Below are positions 58,592 through 64,000 of a stretch of 64,000 nucleotides of DNA, piece by piece. The translations under genes and the position numbers were made by a program. Each line of letters begins with the position of its first letter. The stretch's first letter is position 1. The stretch spans positions 27,955,916 through 28,019,915 of the forward strand of contig NC_052489.1 of assembly GCF_009730915.1 (NCBI RefSeq). The letters are read 5' to 3'. The DNA is from Dioscorea cayenensis subsp. rotundata. Taxonomy: Eukaryota; Streptophyta; Magnoliopsida; Dioscoreales; Dioscoreaceae. The notes under the pieces were generated by a model. The model did not search any database and had not been told where the DNA came from. It worked only from the letters and a program-made list of their open reading frames with translations.

Positions 58592-59240
58592 GTAGACCTG
58601 TTTATGGGCTGGGCCGGGCCGGGTTCAGGCTATGCATTATCCATAATTACTAATATTTAAACTTATCCAAACCCGGCCTGGCCCAAAAATCGAGGTCTTA
58701 ACCCTTGCAAAAATCCTTCCAAATTTAATGACCTCTACCCAAGGCCCACACAGGCCTGCCCAAATAGGTTTTTCATCAAATACTATATAAGTTATAAAAA
58801 AAAAAAACTTAACAATAATATTAATATTTGAATATGACTAACTATTATTCTACAAAATATTTAAAAATTAAAATACCAAATGCAAATATTTGTACAATTA
58901 CAAGAACTAAAATTCAAACCATTATAATCAATGACAATCAACAATAAATATATTATATATATATATATACAAAACTAATTAATAAATGATCAGTGGAAAT
59001 TCAAACTATTATATATATAAGTATATATAAAACTAATTAATAAATATATTTTATAATTCAGGCCGGACCAGGCGGGCTCTGGCTTTTAACAATGAAAACC
59101 AAACTCGGCCTATTTTTAAAATGGGTTTTTTTTGTCCAAGGCCCGGACATGGGGGTTTATATATTTGTCCAAACCCTTCTAATTTTTTAGCGGGCCATCA
59201 CCCTTGGGCGGGTAGCTGGCCATTGGACAGATCTACTCGT
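58592..59240. mobile_element. Possible hAT-like non-autonomous element
   Basis: The left end 'gtagacctgtttatgggctg' with GGGCCGGGCC, and the right end (read in reverse) 'gtagatctgtccaatggcca', are alike. Inside are blocks of GGCC/GCCCGG around an AT-rich centre. This resembles plant hAT-type small elements. An 8-bp target duplication could not be shown. Confidence 0.45.
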
Positions 59241-60835
59241 TATATTATTTTACTATTTTATTTTGAATTTGCATAAATAATCATTTTATTATTTTTTTCA
59301 TATATATGTATTTAAATTATGGTTATTTTAATCATAAGTTATATTATTTTACTATTTTATTTTGAAGACGATTGATTTGTTAAATGAATTATTCTCCTTA
59401 CGTATCACGGAGTTGTGATTCTGCAATTGACAATCAGATCTTCTTTGAAAAAACTCAATTATCGTTTCAGACCCTAATAATTTGATTTTTTTAATAAAAA
59501 AATAATTTTTTTATGAAATTGCAAGCCAATTGCCCAACTTTGACAAGCTTGCTAGGGGAGCAAACTTGTAGCCAAGCACGCTGTTGGGAATCTTGGGATA
59601 GAGGCATAGGGTCAAACGACTCAAACCTACATGGGATAAAGTGGGGTCCACTTTTAGCACATTTAAAAGTTCAAACTTCAAACCAAAAATCCCAACATGG
59701 AAATAAAATTTTTTGGACGGTTTTATAAAAAATTATTACAAAAATAAAAAAGCTCCTTTCGGTTATAGTTTCTTGTAAATTGTAATAGTTTACATTTTTT
59801 TTAAGTAGTGTTTGTTTGGACAGTTTTGGAGTTACATATAACTTGAGTTACTGAATTTTTAAAAATCCAGTGTATAATTCACAAGATTCTAAAACCCCAT
59901 ACAACCAAAATCACATTTAATGAGAGATTTGGTTTTACGGAAAAATTAACAGTAAAACTAAAACCCTAGTTTTACAGTTTTTCTGATACATAATTTATGA
60001 CCTGAATTTGACCAATTATAAAAAAATAAATATTATCAAATATTCATTGATATCTTTGTAGAGTGAAAAATTATAAATATAATAATAAATATATTTTAAA
60101 ATTTAATTTTAAAACTAATTTAATAATAAAATTAAGAGTTAAATAATAAATATAATAATTTAAATCATTAAATAACATGCTAGAAATATAATACTATTTT
60201 TGTTAGATTAATAATAAAAGTCAAAAATTGTAAAATATAATAAAATTTAATAAATATACAAATAAATTTAATAACTAATTTAATAATACAATTAATAGTT
60301 AAATTAATTAATAATGAAAGTAAGATATTTGAAATATAAAAAGTTTTTAATTCAAAATTTACAAATTTCTCTTACTAAATACAGAAGTTTATAATACAAT
60401 ATTTTTTTTGTTACATCTAATCAAACACCAGATTTGACTGCATTGTATTTTAAAATCTATATATATTTTCAATTATATTATAATTAAAAATTTACTGTAT
60501 TTATAATTATATTGAACCAAATACCACCCCAATAGAAAAACTCAAACTCACCCATCTTCTCTCTTCATTTTGTGATCAATTTGGTGGGGACGGGGAAATC
60601 CAATCACTCTCCTACTAATCCCAAAAAGTTGTAAGCTTCTTGGTTCTTCTCGATCTCTTGATTTGTACTAAATGATTGAAATTTGATGGATTTAGAAGAA
60701 GAGTAATGCTATATAGAGCGAAGCAGTCATACGAACCAGCCACACGGCTGATGTAGCTAGTTACATGGCTGCTTCTCTTTATTTTTTTATAAAATTAAAA
60801 AGAATAAAAATAAAAACACAAAAAGAGGACTCTGC
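59241..60835. other. AT-rich intergenic region
   Basis: No gene. 59800-60520 is AT-rich with weakly inverted ends ('gtgtttgtttggacag' and, in reverse, 'tggtatttggttcaata'), possibly a degraded small DNA element. 60540-60700 resembles a transcript leader (C/T-rich), but no reading frame follows. Confidence 0.4.
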
Positions 60836-61145
60836 CTCTTTCTCTCTCTCTCTATCACTCTCTCTTTCTCTCTCTCGTCTTCCTTCTTTCTTGTACCACC
60901 GCTCTTGGCGCCGCTTCCCTCTCTCCTGCACCCCGTTCCCAGTCACTGCTTTCCTCTCTCTTGCGGCATGAGTCCTCGGTAGCCGCACCCCTCTATCTAG
61001 CACCCTTGCTCCCGCCTGCCGTTTCCTTCTCTCCTGCACCCTCGGTCTCGGCGTCGCTTCCTTCTCTCTTGTATCCCGCTCCTGGCTGCCACTTCCCTTT
61101 CTCTTGCAGCACGAGTCCCCGACAACCTCACCTCTCTGTCCAGAA
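60836..61145. repeat. (CT)n run and C/T-rich degenerate repeat
   Basis: A (CT)n microsatellite at 60836-60877 leads into a C/T-rich stretch in which 'cgcttcc(c/t)tctctc(c/t)tg(c/t)' recurs roughly every 50-60 bp (60910, 60950, 61020, 61050, 61090). Reading frames across it are Ser/Leu/Pro or Arg/Glu runs without family identity. Confidence 0.7.
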
Positions 61146-61703
61146 TCTGTAATTTTTTAGTTTTAGATAAGATTCAATCATATTTCTAAGGAGAAATGAT
61201 TTATTTTATTCAGTTAAAATTTGATCTAAATGATGATTTTTTTAGTCATAATTTCACAATAATTTTTATTTTATTTATTTAGTTTTAAATTGAAAGCTAA
61301 ATTTATCACTATAGGAGAATGGATTTATTTTATCCGGTTAAAATTTTCTTAAACTCAATTTATTATTCGTAGTCTATACAATTTTTTTTTAAAATAATAT
61401 TTAAGTTGACTCACAACACCTTGAGTAATTACTTCAACTATTCAAAATTATTGATAGTTAATTGTTTTTATTAATTTTACTTGAGATGGATATTAGTCCG
61501 ATCAGTGAGGATTGGACATTTTTGTTGTAATAAATTGGAGGAGAGGTTCTTGATCTAAGAATCATTATATTTGTTTGGATTTAACATTGATCGTTCTTGA
61601 ATTTGTTTATGATTTAAATTAAAAAAAAAAGTTGTTTATGATAAAGTCTGTGTCCCAGAAATGTTTGATTATTTGTCTGTGCTATGCTACTAAATTTCTT
61701 CTT
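61146..61703. other. AT-rich intergenic region
   Basis: No gene or clear repeat. A loosely doubled 'tttattttat(t/c)c(a/g)gttaaaattt' occurs near 61200 and 61325. Confidence 0.45.
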
Positions 61704-61910
61704 GTTTGCAGATTTTGTATCATCAGTTGTTGCAGATTTTGTATCATCAGTTTTTGCAGATTTTGTTATCTTTGCTGCTCAAAGTTTGTGTATTTTTATT
61801 TGCTAATAATCAGTGATGTATGTGTATTTTAGTTTGCAGTTTTTTATCATCAATTGCTCAGATTCTTAAACATTCACTTATTTAGTTTGCAGATTTTTTA
61901 TCATCAGTGA
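61704..61910. repeat. Degenerate ~24-bp repeat
   Basis: 'ttgcagattttgtatcatca' occurs at 61706 and 61730, shortened at 61754, and with changes at about 61833 and 61885. The first copies are in tandem at 24 bp; the later ones are spaced by similar text including 'cagtgatgt(a/c)tgtgta'. Confidence 0.8.
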
Positions 61911-61957
61911 TGTCTGTGTATGTTAAAAAAAATTCCAGCATTCCAGGTCCTTGTTCT

Positions 61958-62035
61958 GAAGATGGAAAGTAATTCATCATATACAATATGAGAAAGTGAT
62001 GTCTTAAAAACATGAAGATGGAAAGTAATTCATCA
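61958..62035. repeat. 56-bp spaced duplication
   Basis: 'gaagatggaaagtaattcat' is present at 61958 and 62014, a recent tandem duplication of 56 bp. Confidence 0.85.
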
Positions 62036-62399
62036 AACACTCATAAGTCGGAGTTTGGCCAGCAGAGAGCATCAACGACAAGCTTAGAGCCTCGGAGATA
62101 TCAACACTATCTATATACAATACAATGCATACCCTTCTTCAGGAAGGCAAGCATAGCTCAGTACAAGCCCAATACATTCTGGCTTACAACAAATAGATAT
62201 CCCACTAGAATACAACATAGCTCGGCACGACCAGATCATACCAGGACATCATTCTATATAATTTGCTGAGATGTACAGGCTAGCACTTTTAATTTGCTCC
62301 AATAATAGATTGGTAAGCCAGAATGTATTTGCTGCATTTTAATAGATCAAACATTTATTTAGATATATTTGTAATTTAAACTTATACAATATGTATATA
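62036..62399. other. Non-coding region with an 85-codon open frame
   Basis: An open frame at 62012-62269 (starts MKMESNSSNTHKSEFG) lacks any recognised domain and begins inside the 56-bp duplication. It could be a pseudogene piece. No function is assigned. Confidence 0.35.
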
Positions 62400-62715
62400 T
62401 ATATGGTAAATTGAAAATTTTTCCATTAGGATTTATTAAGTATGAAAAACTTTGCCGGAAACTAACGGGATGTTTAGGAATTTATAAGAACTTTTAAATA
62501 TTTTACCTCATTGTAATTATAAAGTAATGTTTAATTAGAGTTGTAAAATGATTGATCAAATTTGATTAAAAAATTTTAATTTAAAGTTGATTTAATTTGA
62601 ATTTAATCAATATTAACTAAAATAAATATTTTAAAATTTAATTATTATTTAAATTAATTAATATGTTACTAGTATTAACATCATATATATGTATATATAT
62701 ATATATATATAGAAC
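62400..62715. repeat. Dispersed duplicated block, left part of interrupted copy
   Basis: Matches 30863-31140. The block is cut by the LINE at 62716-63590 and resumes at about 63595-63742 (matches 31180-31345). Confidence 0.7.
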
Positions 62716-63590
62716 TAAGCTTTGGAAAAAGACTTATAGATGGAGGAACGCGTAATGCCTTATATTCTTCTTTCTTCTGGAAATTGAGTTGTCCAAGCAA
62801 AATCACTCTTCTTTGTTGGCTAGCTTGTGAGAACCGAATTCTAACCCAAGATAACTTAGTCAAAAAAGATTGTAGCACGCAAATTGCGACCGATACTTGT
62901 GTTTTACGTCACAGATCTTCAGAATCTACAAAGCATCTCCTAATTCACTGTGACTTTGCCGATAGGATTTGGGCCTTTTTTAAACAAACCTTAAACTTAC
63001 CTTCTCATTCTAAGGTTATCTCAGAGGTCTAGTTTTCCTAGATTTCTTCCATAGAGGTTCGACAAAGAACCAAGTGGGACTTTTTTGCCCGGGCAATTTT
63101 TTGGAACATTTGGCTTGAAAAAAACAAACGAATCTTTATTTTTCATGCTATGAATTCAAGTACAATAATCATTAAAATCGTTCACATGTTACTGGATTGG
63201 ATTTCCGCAGCTAGAGACCAGCTCCAAGTTCCGGCGGGATTAACTCAAAAGTTGAAGCGCTCACTCGTCTTCCTGAATGCGAGGCCAAAGGGAAATTCCA
63301 CCGACATGGAGTAGTCTTCGCCTGATCTAGCTGATGTTTTTGGCAATCTGAGTAGACTTTTGTCACCTCCTGGTGGACTCTTTCATCTCAGCTGTGTTTG
63401 CCTCTTTTTTTTGTATTTTTGTATTTTTGTTTTTCCGTTTCCTGTTAGGAGTTTATCACCGCGGGTGAACAATTCTCCTATTTGGTTTTCTGGTCTGTTG
63501 TTGCAAGTTTCTTTTATGTTGCTATTGTTGTACATGTAGTTCTTTTTTTCAATAAATTTGTAGTTTATTTATTTTTAATAAAAATAAAGC
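62716..63590 (+). mobile_element. 5'-truncated L1-like LINE with zf-RVT
   Basis: The coding remnant shows LSCPSKITLLCWLACENRIL, DTCVLRHRSSESTKHLLIHC, FADRIWAFFKQT and IFWNIWLEKNKRIF, the same zinc-binding region as the LINE at 52.1 kb, with the second Cys of CxxC replaced by Arg. The 3' UTR 'gaagcgctcactcg ... ggagtagtc ... aataaatttgtagtttattt' matches the family end. The target duplication is unclear: imperfect 'actaagctttgg' versus 'aataaagcctgg'. Confidence 0.88.
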
Positions 63591-63594
63591 CTGG

Positions 63595-63742
63595 ATTTTT
63601 TTGTTGACAGTGGGTTAAAGATGGTAGATGATTCTCCAAATCAATGATGGGAATCTCACCAAGGAAAGTGAAACAAAAAAGCCAAGCAATGATGATCCCA
63701 TTCAGATCAATTACACACTATCCCAATGAAATATCCTTGTTT
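63595..63742. repeat. Dispersed duplicated block, right part of interrupted copy
   Basis: Shares 'gatgatcccattca(g/c)atca' and 'cc(c/g)aatgaaat(a/g)tccttg' with 31270-31345. Confidence 0.68.
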
Positions 63743-64000
63743 GTGTTATTGTGGGAAGTATGAACAAATCACATGCAGCGTTCAAACCTCACTCTATTTT
63801 TATTTTTATTTATTTTTTAATAAAAATATGTAAATCATAATTTTATTAAAAGAAAAAAAATTCAATAGTTTTATTGAATAAAAATAGATAAACCATAACT
63901 TTATTGAATAAAAGTGGATAAATTATAACTTTATAGAAAGAAAAGAGTTCAAACCCCGTTTTATGAATTGGATGGGAATAAAATAATCAATTATTCAATT
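63743..64000. other. AT-rich end of window
   Basis: No gene. A short block 'gaataaaa(a/g)tagataaa(c/t)(c/t)ataactttat' is repeated about every 30-35 bp from 63820 to 63940. Confidence 0.5.

Noticed and set aside
59513-59728. 71-codon frame starting MKLQANCPTL
   Set aside because: Starts in AT-rich non-coding text, no family signature and no splice or promoter context.
60765-61152. Ser/Leu-rich and Arg/Glu-rich frames on both strands
   Set aside because: Produced by the (CT)n run and the C/T-rich degenerate repeat; no domain.
1-64000. tRNA or rRNA genes
   Set aside because: No cloverleaf-like A/B box arrangement or rRNA core was recognised by eye; a tRNAscan-type search would be decisive.

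Overview
This is nuclear DNA from a flowering plant. The evidence is spliceosomal introns with GT/AG borders, plant-only gene families (a NINJA-type repressor, UGT85-like glycosyltransferases, a GDSL lipase), and a high load of plant transposable elements (Copia, L1-like LINEs, Mutator-like elements, MITE-like foldbacks) in an AT-rich background. I cannot name the species from the sequence.

Layout. 1-10.3 kb: a decayed GDSL lipase gene (minus strand), then two L1-like LINE remnants in opposite orientations. 11.8-22.2 kb: the ordinary genic part, with two plus-strand multi-exon genes. The first is a LETM1-like protein (14 coding exons, 11977-16882). The second is a NINJA-family protein (leader exon near 18.24 kb, coding 19715-22192), the EAR-motif adaptor that links JAZ proteins to TOPLESS in jasmonate signalling. 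23.3-57.5 kb: a cluster of four related UGT85-like sequences on the minus strand at 23.4, 36.7, 37.4 and 54.4 kb. One is a 3' fragment, and all three fuller copies carry frameshifts. Between and around them lie a Copia-type LTR element with only a gag remnant (27.1-30.5 kb), a Copia element with short LTRs and its reverse transcriptase deleted (32.3-35.6 kb), an AT-rich tandem array with dimeric higher-order structure (42.0-44.3 kb), a foldback element, LINE 3' ends with target-site duplications, and two Mutator-like elements (45.3-51.4 and 56.1-57.5 kb). 57.5-64 kb: non-coding repeats, a possible hAT-like element, and a duplicated block interrupted by another LINE.

The most unusual structure is the 6.1-kb Mutator-like element at 45.3-51.4 kb. 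It holds the N-terminal part of a mudrA transposase on the plus strand and a DUF1985-like plus Ulp1-protease gene on the minus strand. Several of its putative introns are filled by a degenerate repeat with a period of about 21 bp (core TTAAAC or its reverse). The motif orientation flips with the gene orientation, so each transcript would read the same sense motif.

Paralogous flanks of the UGT copies serve as empty sites, so several insertions can be placed in order. Many one-base differences fall in homopolymers (NINJA, UGT copies, satellite unit 6), so part of the apparent gene decay could be uncorrected assembly error. No tRNA, rRNA or CRISPR feature was seen.
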